The notes under the pieces: model-generated | What the model saw: only the letters and a program-made list of their open reading frames with translations | Database searches by the model: none | Told to the model about the DNA's origin: nothing | Program-made: the position numbers and the translations under genes | In this document: positions 25,501 through 33,359 of the stretch, in pieces | Layout of the letters: each line of letters opens with the position of its first letter | How positions within the stretch are numbered: the first letter of the stretch is position 1 | Source of the DNA: Clostridia bacterium | GTDB taxonomy: Bacteria; Bacillota; Clostridia; Christensenellales; Aristaeellaceae | DNA: 64,000 nucleotides | Reading direction: 5' to 3' | Assembly (NCBI GenBank): GCA_017448975.1 | Contig: JAFSKN010000029.1 | Coordinates: forward strand, 1-64,000

Positions 25501-28024
25501 GATCATTGTTCCCGGTATCCACCTGGCCGCCGCCCTCCTGGGGCCCGTTTTCCTCGGCTGCCTGAGCGGAAGAAAGGAAGGAGGCGATAAAGCGCTGCAC
25601 AGGGTTTGTTGGCCCATTGTCGCTGATCCGCTTCCGTTCGGGATACAGCATAAATTTGACCGGGGGATTGAGGATGGCATAGGTGGTCTTCGTCCAGAAA
25701 ATTTCCAGGATCACGTCCACCGAGCCGCCCGCGTAAATCTCAAAGGTCTTTTTCGATTCCGTGCGGCCGGCGATATCAATGCTGCCGGTTTTAGTATATT
25801 CATCGATGAGCTGATCCAGGTCAAAGTTTGCCCCTCCCCGGATCACAAATTCCAGGAAGCCCACGCCCCGGACGGACAGGCTGAGAACGCCTTTCATCCC
25901 CACGCAGGCCTCCACGCCGATTTCGATGCGGATGATGATATTGAGCGCGCCCCTGGCATACTCAAATTTTTTGAATTCCGGGAAGGATGCTCCGGAAGGC
26001 CAATAGGTGTCCACCATGATGGCGACTTCCGGGAAGATGGTAAACGTGGCGGAAATATATGCGCCCAGGGAAGCCAGAGGCCATTGCAGGGTATAGCTGC
26101 CCTTCAGGGTGGCGGTAAAGCCCGCGCCGCCCTTGCCGAAGATGCGCCCGTAATCATAGCCGTCCTCGGAATACTGCACCTGCACAAAGGCGAAAAAACT
26201 GATGTCAAATGAAATCGCTCCCAGGGAGAGGGGCTTCCATTTGCTTCGCCCCGCCCAGTCGCCGCCGTTTTTGGCCTTGTTCTCCGCCATATAGCCTTTG
26301 CCCTTGGCCTCGTTCGCGGCCTTGTCCAGCGCTTTCTGATCCTGCGTTTTCCAGTTCGCCGTCATTTTCTTGGTCATGTCTCCCAGGACCGTGGTGCCCA
26401 GGGTCAGCGCGCCGCTGCCGTTGATATCAAAGTAACCGCGCAGCTGGTATTTTTCCGCCAACGGCAAATTGAGGCTGATGGTCATGCCGCCAAAGGGCTT
26501 CACCCAGCCGGATGGCAGCGTGATCTGGAAGCCGGGAGTCATCACAAACTTGGTGTTGGGGTCACCCAGGGGCTTTTTGAGCGTGCTGGCTTTCAGCAGC
26601 AGCTTCGCCTGATAGGTTTCCTTTTGCCCGTTATACGTGATTTCCGCGTACAGCTTGCCCTCCGCCGGGGCCTTCATGAGCCATTGCCCCTCGAAGGTAA
26701 AGCTCTGCTCGCCCTTTTTGCCGTTCGCTTCACCCACGGTCAGGGGATTATTCCCGCTCTTGTCGGTGAAATACACCTTTAAATGATAATCGGAAGGACT
26801 TGACACCTTGAGTGCGATGGGCTGCTTGGTGTCGTTCAGCGGGCTGGTGATCAGGGCGTATTCCGAGGCGATCATATCATGATCCCAGAAGGACCAGGAC
26901 ACCAGGTAGGGTTTGCCGTCGTCCTTGGTCATGGGCACGGTGAGGGCTTTGCCCTTTTTGATCCATACGCCGGGAATCTCCATGCGGCGGTAGCCGTCGG
27001 CGCTGACCTTCACATTCAGCAGGCTTTCCCCGTCCGTGTCGTTCTGGAAATTACGGATGGGAAACATCACGGCGCCAGTTCCGTCCGTGGTTTCTTCGTA
27101 TTCTGTTTTCCCGGTTTCGTTCACGGTCACGGTGGCGCCGGCCACCTTCAAGCTGCCGTCCACCAAATACACGCCCACGTTATTATCGTCCAGGATTTTG
27201 ACGGTCATTTTCTGGTCGCTGTCCGCCAGCGCGCTGCTGATGGGCGACAGCCGGGCCAGCCTGGTCATCACCGTTTGATCCGGGGCCACCCGCACCGCGC
27301 TGGCGGAGACGGTCATGGCGCGGGCAGCGAGCCCATCCCGACCGTTTATGGCATCCATTTCGTTCATGAGCCAATAAACGCTTTCTTCATGAGAAGCGTT
27401 CGGATTGGGTATATTGAGCAGCCGATCATAGCGGGTATACATTCTTTTCCAATCGGTCGTCCGGTCCACGGCTTCTTCCATCAGCTGCTTGAGTTCCTCC
27501 CATTTGGAGCGCATCTCAAAGGCGTAAATCACCTGATCCCTTTCGGACAGGCTTTCTTCGCCCTGGAAGGCGTCCGCCAGGTTGTAGATTTCGCCAGCCA
27601 GAATGGGCAGGCGATTGGCGAAATAGTTCACCTCGTCCTGCCATTCCTTGGCCAAGCTGTATTCTTCATACAGCATGTCGATGCCGCCGCCGCAGTTCTT
27701 TTTCAGCGTTTCATAATCCAGGGGATGATTTTCCATGATGTCGTACAGCGCCACGTCATAGTTTTCAAAGCTGTCCAGGATGTAGTTCAACTGATTTTTC
27801 TGAAAATCGTTGATCCAGCTTGTCAGCTGCAAGGCGGTCATGCTGTAATCGGGGGCCATGCCGCTGTGGTAGCCCGGCGCGTCGTCGGAAAGGCCCGTGA
27901 TCGCCAGCGCGGCGGAAAGCTCCTGGGCCGTGGGGAACGGATTCACCGCTTCCGCGATCACGTTCAGGGGCATGGCCTGCCACAAAAAAACGCAGGCCAG
28001 CAGAGTAGAAATAAGTTTTTTCAT
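22511..28024 (-). CDS. Giant sortase-anchored surface protein with Ig-like domain
   Basis: This 1837-residue exported protein begins MKKLISTLLACVFLWQAMPL behind GGAGGAAT; the signal peptide ends near AEA. The C-terminus has a cell-wall sorting signal: VPHTGD, a 22-residue hydrophobic span and the tail KRKKESEAE. Just before it lies an Ig-like domain (PVGSPAVFHAAVMGG... YKYQWQVKT...). The N-terminal 330 residues are helical. A carboxypeptidase-regulatory-like beta domain follows (AGATVTVNETGKTEYEETTD), then long beta-rich regions. It is probably an adhesin or matrix-binding protein. It follows srtB by 31 bases; the VPxTGD motif differs from LPxTG and probably suits that sortase. Confidence 0.8.
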   Translation of the reverse strand: MKKLISTLLACVFLWQAMPLNVIAEAVNPFPTAQELSAALAITGLSDDAPGYHSGMAPDYSMTALQLTSWINDFQKNQLNYILDSFENYDVALYDIMENHPLDYETLKKNCGGGIDMLYEEYSLAKEWQDEVNYFANRLPILAGEIYNLADAFQGEESLSERDQVIYAFEMRSKWEELKQLMEEAVDRTTDWKRMYTRYDRLLNIPNPNASHEESVYWLMNEMDAINGRDGLAARAMTVSASAVRVAPDQTVMTRLARLSPISSALADSDQKMTVKILDDNNVGVYLVDGSLKVAGATVTVNETGKTEYEETTDGTGAVMFPIRNFQNDTDGESLLNVKVSADGYRRMEIPGVWIKKGKALTVPMTKDDGKPYLVSWSFWDHDMIASEYALITSPLNDTKQPIALKVSSPSDYHLKVYFTDKSGNNPLTVGEANGKKGEQSFTFEGQWLMKAPAEGKLYAEITYNGQKETYQAKLLLKASTLKKPLGDPNTKFVMTPGFQITLPSGWVKPFGGMTISLNLPLAEKYQLRGYFDINGSGALTLGTTVLGDMTKKMTANWKTQDQKALDKAANEAKGKGYMAENKAKNGGDWAGRSKWKPLSLGAISFDISFFAFVQVQYSEDGYDYGRIFGKGGAGFTATLKGSYTLQWPLASLGAYISATFTIFPEVAIMVDTYWPSGASFPEFKKFEYARGALNIIIRIEIGVEACVGMKGVLSLSVRGVGFLEFVIRGGANFDLDQLIDEYTKTGSIDIAGRTESKKTFEIYAGGSVDVILEIFWTKTTYAILNPPVKFMLYPERKRISDNGPTNPVQRFIASFLSSAQAAEENGPQEGGGQVDTGNNDLVIPGALIDTKNAHIGKAAIVSMRTLESNAAQIHFTDQDPSAAEPVLLYIDSSFAPYGSAPYQHSLLVSVPVKYASQIGQPPQDLFYQPLYCQNGQTGDAKDHFMPGDGYDVIDFDYWLADVSGENITTYVEGQGDCKLTDALFTVCILAKDYHEETEILDDGSKHTVKVPDKTWAYVSCYCYDGRSLRHVILPQEKDTNNYLAMCYPLEDGPNHQACEKPRIMGMMRKRYGDDSALLYEYSVAANAQDVPSRGNANGFFFGDVIFARYDYAKRLSQSQRNRPRLTGENQYVDYQYFEPNHGRLDEDSFMRFSLTKSNGSSDDLCDLNFGYVNVNAVGNWPGMSTTGGMAAGMTVANRVVSMASRDPSALKPFIFFLQQTEDGMNYRLMSCQITEEYPQYGYYYWNIRDYDMDMPRADLHWTRLYGRECLWWLETAGQTEDGKSNLFKIRAIWYDDSADAISEPFVLATIKTDVDKGSPDDIQIVSEKQSYYFVHRNDIYGKELYGFTFQLVPGLKLVGNVLTDTLANPGSYDDMLLTVFNNGNLPLTGFDLVAYHEANGKQAEAFETIHLDLLNPANNSVTLNKGLTGGTERRSGESVARAEESSMNVDGAEYRYGNTKWIWSRGPKVLEEKTDLMKPNMLMPGTFKAFNISLLIPQGWEGRQDIYLEVDRYYVSNGTSFQKSVSGKSIDGMLRYAAMPRDDIVSIGRDGTVRKENSGVMRLFAAGSGAGETEEDYSMFKTDVTFDRIQLDTNAQDLSIQAARWDNNGEPMVSLTVTNWAHIGSARRSANAVVMEAFLDEETTPVFRYSLPEEVSDKETWNFDLPLSLLTDGRSASKVTVKINGKNYKEVGDVDNSAVILLETEALSFLTQPDDMNAPVGSPAVFHAAVMGGRAPYKYQWQVKTPQGSWEDLPGENSDTLTLKAVTQEMSGNQYRLTVTDASGYSATSRAATLTVKQVPHTGDTAPLFWYAMGMGAAVSAILFILVKRKKESEAE

Positions 28025-28055
28025 CGGTATTCCTCCCAGAAAAATGTGTCTATCG

Positions 28056-28988
28056 TTAACGCTTCCGAGCGTATGGAAGAAGGGAAGAAAGGGTCTGCTC
28101 CGTTTCTCCCTCCCGCAGGCGGCGCGCCGCCACGATGCGGCGGCTTTCTTCCGCGCCTTCGCAGGTGACGAGCAGGAGCAACTGATCGTCCGCCGAAACC
28201 GGAATGGGAGAATAAAGCAGAGAATAAGCTTGCAGCTTTTGGATACAGTCAGCCCGCGCTTTTTCCTCCATGCCTGGAAGCTGCATAAACGGCGCATAAT
28301 GCTTCATCCCCTGCACCGTGTCCACGTCCGCGATGGCAAACACCGCATACTGACCATCCTCATAGAGCGAATTAAAATCAATCACCGCGTGACGGCGGTA
28401 ATACCCCACGTCCTCATACAGCCGCAGGCTGCCGAACATGTCCCCGGTTTTCATGTTGTGGCCGAAGATGATATACGTGTCGGGCCGGGTTTTCAGGCTG
28501 ATGCCCTCTTCCAGAAACAGCGCGCCGTTGGCGTTGTGATACCCAAGATAGTCCCGCCTGAGGTAATAGGTGTTGTCCCGCTGCACCACGGCCTGGGAAA
28601 GCTGGTCCGGAATGGACAGCCAGCCCACGATGTCCTTGTTCTGGCGCTGGAGCTTTTTGAGGGTAGGCGATACGGTCATGCTTGGGTTATTCGGCCAGTC
28701 GCTGATTTTCGGGGCTTCTGTGGGCGCGCCGTTCTCCGCGGATGCTTTGGAAAACGTCACTTCAAATTGCCGGAGGACAGGCCCGCGCGCTGCCGCTTGT
28801 TCGTCCGGACCGGCATAGAGCTCCTGAAAGGTCTGGCTGATCTGCGCGGAGCGGCGGGCGTTCACGGCATAACGAAGCAGGCCCGCCCCGCAACCAAGCA
28901 AAAGGCAAACACTCCCGGCCAGCATCCATTTTTGCCGGATGGAGATTCGCCTTCGCCGTTTCCGTTTGGTGTGCAGCCTGATTCGCAT
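28056..28988 (-). CDS. srtB: Class B sortase
   Basis: This 310-residue protein has a basic N-terminus, one transmembrane anchor (residues 20-42), and the class B sortase core. Key motifs: DIVGWLSIPD, YYLRRDYLGYHNANGALFL, the catalytic His in IIFGHNMKTGDMFG, the Cys in LLLVTCEG, and the Arg in RRIVAARRL. It cleaves sorting signals and joins proteins to the peptidoglycan cross-bridge. It is the first gene of a sortase-substrate-foldase operon, and its dedicated substrate is probably the protein at 22511-28024. The IS1380-family element sits 220 bases upstream of its start. Confidence 0.88.
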   Translation of the reverse strand: MRIRLHTKRKRRRRISIRQKWMLAGSVCLLLGCGAGLLRYAVNARRSAQISQTFQELYAGPDEQAAARGPVLRQFEVTFSKASAENGAPTEAPKISDWPNNPSMTVSPTLKKLQRQNKDIVGWLSIPDQLSQAVVQRDNTYYLRRDYLGYHNANGALFLEEGISLKTRPDTYIIFGHNMKTGDMFGSLRLYEDVGYYRRHAVIDFNSLYEDGQYAVFAIADVDTVQGMKHYAPFMQLPGMEEKARADCIQKLQAYSLLYSPIPVSADDQLLLLVTCEGAEESRRIVAARRLREGETEQTLSSLLPYARKR

Positions 28989-29207
28989 GGCCCGTCCCCT
29001 TTATGTACGCAAATAACGCTTTCAAAAAGAAAGACAACTGAATTGTAACATATTTTCCCTTATTCTGGAAGCAGCAAAATGCTGTATCTGGTCATTTATT
29101 ATCCGCAAATTATAACATTTTTATTAAAATCTCTTGTTTCAGCTTGATAGAGGCCCAGGGCAATCGCTTACGAAAAAGCCCAGTTTTTAACAACAGACAA
29201 AGCATAA
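28989..29207. other. Upstream region of the sortase operon
   Basis: This AT-rich DNA probably contains the minus-strand promoter; TATAAT-like and TACAAT-like hexamers are present, but no well-spaced -35 stands out. It ends at the target-site copy CATAA (29203-29207) of the insertion sequence. Confidence 0.4.
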
Positions 29208-30857
29208 CCTGAATCCGTGAAACTCGCACCTTGAAAACTTGCCAGGCACCTTGGAATCATTGGCGCCATGGCACATAATCAAGTACTGTAGAAATACACC
29301 CAACAGGTGCTGAAGACATAGTGTTTTCAAGCCCTCCGTAGTATAATAGAAGCACAAGGAACGGAGGGATTCACATGTACAAACCGCGCATTGAAGTCGT
29401 CTTCGGAAACGAGAGGATCATCTCTCCCAGCGGACTGAATATCGTTGGTGCAATGCTTGGGAAAAGTGACTTCAAGAAGCGGTGTGACCGTCGGAAGGTT
29501 GATCCGAAGCGTAGTCAGCCTCAGATTAAAGATGGTGATATCCTGCTGACATATATCGGCCTTCTGACATTGGGCAAGACAGCGTATGATTCCGTTCATG
29601 AATTTGATGACGATCCGGACTATTTCCAGAATGCACTGGGAATCGCCAGGGAGATAATCATACGTCAGCGGATGGATGACATCGGCGATAGCTTGCGGGC
29701 CAATCTGCTGGATGCCAATGTGGATATGTTCGTTGCCCATAGCGTATCTCCCAGCGCATTACCGGGAGGAGAAGTTCCTGTTGACATGGATGTGACTCCT
29801 TTCGACAACTCCAAGACGATGAAGGAAGGTGTATCCCGGACATACAAGGGCTTTGACGGGTTTGCGCCAATGGTTGCCTATGTTGGTACGGAAGGCTTCA
29901 TGGCAAACATCGAGCTTCGTGAAGGGAAGCAGCATTGTCAGGCCCATACCCCGGAATTCCTGAAAGAAACACTTTCTGTAGCACACCGCATGGCGCCAGA
30001 TAAGCCGTTACTGATCCGGATGGATTCCGGCAATGATGCTGCTGAGAATCTGGGAATCCTGATAGAGGATGGTTCCTGGTTCATCGTCAAGCGGAATCCA
30101 CGCAAGGAGTCCAAAGAAGGATGGCTGAACGAGCTGAAGGGCTGCTGTAAGGATATCCGCCATCCCCGTCCCGGAAAGGATGTTTATGTAGGAACAACCT
30201 GGAAGGATGTCACCTACAAGAACAGTTCCGGGGAAACGAAGACGATGGGCATGCGGATCGTCTACGAAATCATTGAGCGTACCATTGACAAACACGGCCA
30301 GATCCTCATGATCCCGGATATTGAACTGAACATGTTCTGGACCAACCTTGGATGGTCCGATGATGACGTCATTGCTTCCTACCATGCGCACGGAGAATGC
30401 GAACAGTACCACAGTGAACTGAAGACAGACATAGATGTGGAACGGCTTCCCTCTGGAAAGTTTGCTACCAATGCGCTTGTTCTGGAACTGGCGATGATCG
30501 CCTTCAATCTGCTGAGAATGATTGGCCAGGAATCCCTCAAACACAAGCAGCCAACGAAGCGGAAGGTTCGCCGCCGGAGACTGCGGACAGTGATCGAGAA
30601 TCTGATGCTCTGTGCCAGCCATTTCACGAAGCACGCACGCCGCATGATTATGGCTTTGGGATGCAGCAATACATGGCGTCATGCCTTTTGGGGTGTCTGG
30701 CAGCGGTTTGCCCTTACATAGTTCGGTGACAAGTGCAGAGTCATCGGGCGGGGCTTTGTTTGGGTTACCATTTTGGCGGCTTTTGCTGAATGGTCGTTGG
30801 AAATTGGTCTCGCAGTCTTCAGCAACTGGCCGCTGGAATGAGTTTCACGGATTCAGG
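29208..30857 (+). mobile_element. Complete IS1380-family insertion sequence
   Basis: Perfect 18-base terminal inverted repeats (CCTGAATCCGTGAAACTC at 29208-29225 and its complement at 30840-30857) bound 1650 bases. Both sides carry the 5-base target duplication CATAA (29203-29207 and 30858-30862). A single intact transposase lies inside. The intact ends and duplication indicate a recent insertion between the sortase operon and the mobilization genes. Confidence 0.95.
29375..30721 (+). CDS. IS1380-family DDE transposase
   Basis: This 448-residue protein has the family's acidic motifs: VDMDVTPFDNSKTMKEGVSR, LLIRMDSGNDA, and HGECEQYHSELKTD (the E region). The basic C-terminus (PTKRKVRRRRLR) would bind the ends. 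GGAGGG precedes the ATG. The frame is intact, so the element may still move. Confidence 0.9.
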   Translation: MYKPRIEVVFGNERIISPSGLNIVGAMLGKSDFKKRCDRRKVDPKRSQPQIKDGDILLTYIGLLTLGKTAYDSVHEFDDDPDYFQNALGIAREIIIRQRMDDIGDSLRANLLDANVDMFVAHSVSPSALPGGEVPVDMDVTPFDNSKTMKEGVSRTYKGFDGFAPMVAYVGTEGFMANIELREGKQHCQAHTPEFLKETLSVAHRMAPDKPLLIRMDSGNDAAENLGILIEDGSWFIVKRNPRKESKEGWLNELKGCCKDIRHPRPGKDVYVGTTWKDVTYKNSSGETKTMGMRIVYEIIERTIDKHGQILMIPDIELNMFWTNLGWSDDDVIASYHAHGECEQYHSELKTDIDVERLPSGKFATNALVLELAMIAFNLLRMIGQESLKHKQPTKRKVRRRRLRTVIENLMLCASHFTKHARRMIMALGCSNTWRHAFWGVWQRFALT

Positions 30858-30862
30858 CATAA

Positions 30863-31030
30863 GAGAAAGACCAGGCACAGCGTTGGCGTTTGCCGGTCAG
30901 AGAATCCTTGACGGAAGTATCGGCTTTGAGCATTTGCATACAAAGCTTACGGAACATATTGATAACAACAGCTGCATACAATACGCGGGTCACCTTTGAT
31001 GAGAACGGGAGGCTGGTTGAGTTTCTCTAC
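30863..31030 (+). pseudogene. Possible gene tail beside the IS
   Basis: From the right target duplication an open frame continues for about 56 codons without a start and ends at TGA (31028-31030). Its end reads NTRVTFDENGRLVEFLYNY-SPWN, a protein-like sequence. It may be the end of a gene interrupted or displaced by the insertion sequence, but no matching 5' part is obvious on the other side. Confidence 0.3.
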
Positions 31031-31047
31031 AATTACTCTCCCTGGAA

Positions 31048-31107
31048 CTGAACCTGAATTCAACCTGCAAACAGAAACTGAATCCGAATTCAACCTGCGA
31101 ACAGAAG
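31048..31107 (+). repeat. Imperfect 30-bp tandem duplication
   Basis: Units 31048-31077 and 31078-31107 share GAATTCAACCTGC-AACAGAA with few changes. The repeat lies just upstream of the gene at 31116 and could affect its expression. Confidence 0.8.
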
Positions 31108-31115
31108 GGCATGGG

Positions 31116-31493
31116 ATGACAATGGAGTTATCGATACTGCCAACAGGCTATTTCATTCGTAATTCACCCTTGACAATAATCGTCTCAGTGACCGATTATG
31201 GGGACACCTGCAATAAGCATCCTTTGTACACCTGGGACGACGGGCACAGAACGTTGGTGCGATGCAAAAACTGCGGCGGATACGCGTTGGTTCAGTTTTC
31301 CGAATTTCACGCCTTTTCGGATGGGAATGACAGCTATTACTGCGATATGTTTCCGGTATCCGGCGCAGAGGAAGCAGAGCAGTTGAACAGAGATTTTGAT
31401 GGCTATCAGATCGAGGAAAAATTTCAGGGAAAATATCTTGTGCGTGACAATAACGATGCGCCACATTGGATGAGAGACATGACTGATTACTGA
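31116..31493 (+). CDS. Small element-borne protein with CxxC motif
   Basis: This 125-residue protein starts at ATG 31116 behind AGAAGGG. A CKNCGG motif (near residue 50) suggests a one-knuckle zinc site. It is followed by YALVQFSEFHAF and a repeat-free acidic C-terminus. No named family was recognised. It converges with the XRE regulator, with 5 bases between the stops. The upstream extension of this frame includes the tandem repeat and lacks a ribosome site, so it was not used. Confidence 0.55.
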   Translation: MTMELSILPTGYFIRNSPLTIIVSVTDYGDTCNKHPLYTWDDGHRTLVRCKNCGGYALVQFSEFHAFSDGNDSYYCDMFPVSGAEEAEQLNRDFDGYQIEEKFQGKYLVRDNNDAPHWMRDMTDY

Positions 31494-31498
31494 AGGAC

Positions 31499-32332
31499 TC
31501 ATCTTCGGCCCCGCTGTGAAACGGGGCCTTTTGCTATTTTGGTTTTTTTGATGATCCGTGTCAGCCAGACTTTTTCTTCATCGGTGAGCTTCGCGTAAAT
31601 GATCCCGTTTGTTTTACAGAAGATCATCACAGCTTTTTCCAGTTGGCTACCCTTAAACTGCGCAAGTTCATCCAGCGTTTCGCTCATGAGGGAAATGGGA
31701 TCGTAAGCCGGATCGTCGGTTGCGCTTTCGCTGCGGTCTTTATGCGTTTCACGCATGTCTTTGATGATTGCATCCACATCATCATGGATGCGACGGTCAA
31801 AATAATTTCCTTCATCAATAGACATATTGCTCAGCAGATTCAGGATATTGTCCGGCTGAAGCGGCTTGGCTTTCGCAAGAATCTGCTCTCTGCCGGCATC
31901 CACAAAAGAGTTTAAAAAGCCGATCATTTTGGAGGCGAAGCGATTCACATAAATCTCAATATCGGCCAGCAATTTTGGGAAATTCTTATGCGTCGCAAGC
32001 TCGCATAATAAGGGAATATTCATCTTTCCCTGCTGCAATAATTCAATCATTTCATCACTCAAACGCAGACTGTTGATGTCCGCTTTTGAGTGCTTTTTTG
32101 TTTCCGAGAATCCAAGCAAATAGTCCGTGGTCACGCCGTAAAACTTCGCCAGCTTGATGATCGCAAAGTGACTGATGTCCTTATATTCATTGGTTTCATA
32201 ATTACCCAAAGCAGAACTGGAAAGCCCGGTCTTTTCCGCGAGCTGCTCCAGAGTCAAATTGTTTTCCACACGCAGATCTTTTATCCGCTCCTGTATGGTC
32301 AGCAAACTGTTCACGCTCCCTCCATTTTCCAT
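31499..32332 (-). CDS. XRE-family transcriptional regulator of element B
   Basis: This 277-residue protein has a Cro/CI-type helix-turn-helix at residues 12-65 (LRVENNLTLEQLAEKTGLSS, NYETNE...). A helical C-terminal region of about 200 residues follows. Regulators of this build control excision and mobilization genes in integrative elements. It diverges from the DUF3847-like genes, and a perfect palindrome in the shared region (32346-32365) is a likely operator. The start is uncertain: ATG 32332 lacks a clear ribosome site, and a GTG about 18 bases downstream has GGAGGG very close. Confidence 0.8.
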   Translation of the reverse strand: MENGGSVNSLLTIQERIKDLRVENNLTLEQLAEKTGLSSSALGNYETNEYKDISHFAIIKLAKFYGVTTDYLLGFSETKKHSKADINSLRLSDEMIELLQQGKMNIPLLCELATHKNFPKLLADIEIYVNRFASKMIGFLNSFVDAGREQILAKAKPLQPDNILNLLSNMSIDEGNYFDRRIHDDVDAIIKDMRETHKDRSESATDDPAYDPISLMSETLDELAQFKGSQLEKAVMIFCKTNGIIYAKLTDEEKVWLTRIIKKTKIAKGPVSQRGRR

Positions 32333-32345
32333 TCCATTTTATCAC

Positions 32346-32365
32346 ATTTCCACGCTCGTGGAAAT
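32346..32365. promoter_or_regulatory. Probable operator for the XRE regulator
   Basis: ATTTCCACG and CGTGGAAAT are perfect 9-base inverted arms separated by CT. The site is 14 bases upstream of the regulator start, in the divergent region. Related half-sites (TTTCCGTGG) occur about 50 bases further on. Confidence 0.65.
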
Positions 32366-32505
32366 ACGCTCTGATTAAGTGATTTTTCCATCCTTTTGGA
32401 TATACGGCACGTGAAAACTTTCCGTGGTAAATTATAGCTGTCATTGCAATGGCAACCCCGTATTTCCCTGCCGGAATGTAACGGCAGTACCGACTATTTT
32501 ATTCC

Positions 32506-32862
32506 ATGAAGGAGAAAAAAGACGTGAAGGAAAGCAAAATTGAAGAGAAGCTGAAACGCACCGAAGCCCGCCTGAATAAGGCTGCGGAAGAAAAGAAAGC
32601 CCTGAAAGCGAAAATGAAGCAACTGGAGGAGCAGGCGGAAAGTGAACGTTTGGTCAGCCGGGGAATAATCCTGGAATCTTTCTTGAAGCAGCCCTTGGCA
32701 TTAACAAACGACGATGTTGCTCATTTACTCGACCTCCTGTTCCGCAGCAGGTTTACGCAGCGGACACTTTCAGAGATGATTGAAGCAAGGACAAGCGGCA
32801 AATCCACTCCTGTGGAGATGGTTGGTACAGAGGAATTCTCGGAGGATGCAAATGAGCCGTGA
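32506..32862 (+). CDS. DUF3847-like mobilization accessory protein 1
   Basis: This 118-residue protein has a lysine/glutamate-rich coiled coil at residues 1-48. A conserved RGIILESFLKQPLALTNDDV segment and a short helical end follow. The next protein has the equivalent GAMLESFLKKPLLMTNEQIY, so the two are paralogues. Proteins of this type stand before MobL relaxases in Firmicutes elements and may help assemble the relaxosome. The start follows AAGGAG. It overlaps the next gene by 11 bases. Confidence 0.6.
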   Translation: MKEKKDVKESKIEEKLKRTEARLNKAAEEKKALKAKMKQLEEQAESERLVSRGIILESFLKQPLALTNDDVAHLLDLLFRSRFTQRTLSEMIEARTSGKSTPVEMVGTEEFSEDANEP

Positions 32863-33181
32863 GCAAGAAAAAGAGCAGCTTGAACAGAAGATTGCCCAGG
32901 CGGAACAAAAAGAACGGCGATACGCAATCGAACAGAAAATCCTTCTCCGGGAACAGTCGCAGCTTGAGCGGAAAAGACGGAACCATCGGATTTTCACCCG
33001 CGGGGCAATGCTGGAATCCTTTCTGAAAAAGCCTCTGCTGATGACGAATGAGCAAATATATGAATTGCTGAAAGCCGCGTTTCGTCACCAGGATGTCCAA
33101 AGCAGAGAGATCGAATTGTTGAAGCAAGTCATGCCGACGATTTACGCAGAGCATCCGAAAGAAGGAACGTTTTCAGAGTAA
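32852..33181 (+). CDS. DUF3847-like mobilization accessory protein 2
   Basis: This 109-residue protein starts at ATG 32852, inside the end of the previous gene; GGAGG lies 6 bases before. A highly charged coiled coil (residues 3-47) precedes the ESFLKKPLLMTNEQIY block shared with its neighbour. Immediately downstream lie the predicted oriT and the relaxase. Overlap means translational coupling of the two paralogues. Confidence 0.6.
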   Translation: MSREQEKEQLEQKIAQAEQKERRYAIEQKILLREQSQLERKRRNHRIFTRGAMLESFLKKPLLMTNEQIYELLKAAFRHQDVQSREIELLKQVMPTIYAEHPKEGTFSE

Positions 33182-33194
33182 ATTTACCCCTGGC

Positions 33195-33240
33195 CCAGGG
33201 CGCAATTATACACCGTTTTCCCGGTGCCATTGCGCTCTGC
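33195..33240 (-). other. Predicted oriT of element B (MobQ/IncQ-like)
   Basis: On the minus strand the hairpin CACCG-GGAAAA-CGGTG (33228-33213) is followed after two bases by TAATTGCGCCCT (33210-33199). That is 11 of 12 identical to the RSF1010-type nick sequence TAAGTGCGCCCT. Outer arms GCGCAAT/ATTGCGC (33202-33208, 33231-33237) enlarge the structure. It lies 120 bases before the MobL gene, where an oriT is expected. A further 10-bp inverted repeat is at 33274-33299. Confidence 0.65.
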
Positions 33241-33359
33241 GAGGCGGACGCGGCGGCTTTGCCGCTGCTTTGAGCCGGATGTTCTGCGGAACATCCGGCA
33301 ATAGCGACAAGCCCCTGCGCTGGTAAACCAGCTACCTCACAGAAAGAAGGTGACGGCTT

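Noticed and set aside
22259-28168. Plus-strand open frames opposite the surface protein gene
   Set aside because: They are shadows of the minus-strand gene with no start signals and no recognisable motifs.
30996-31115. Longer start for the gene at 31116
   Set aside because: The added 40 residues come from a frame crossing the 30-bp tandem repeat and have no ribosome site; ATG 31116 has one.
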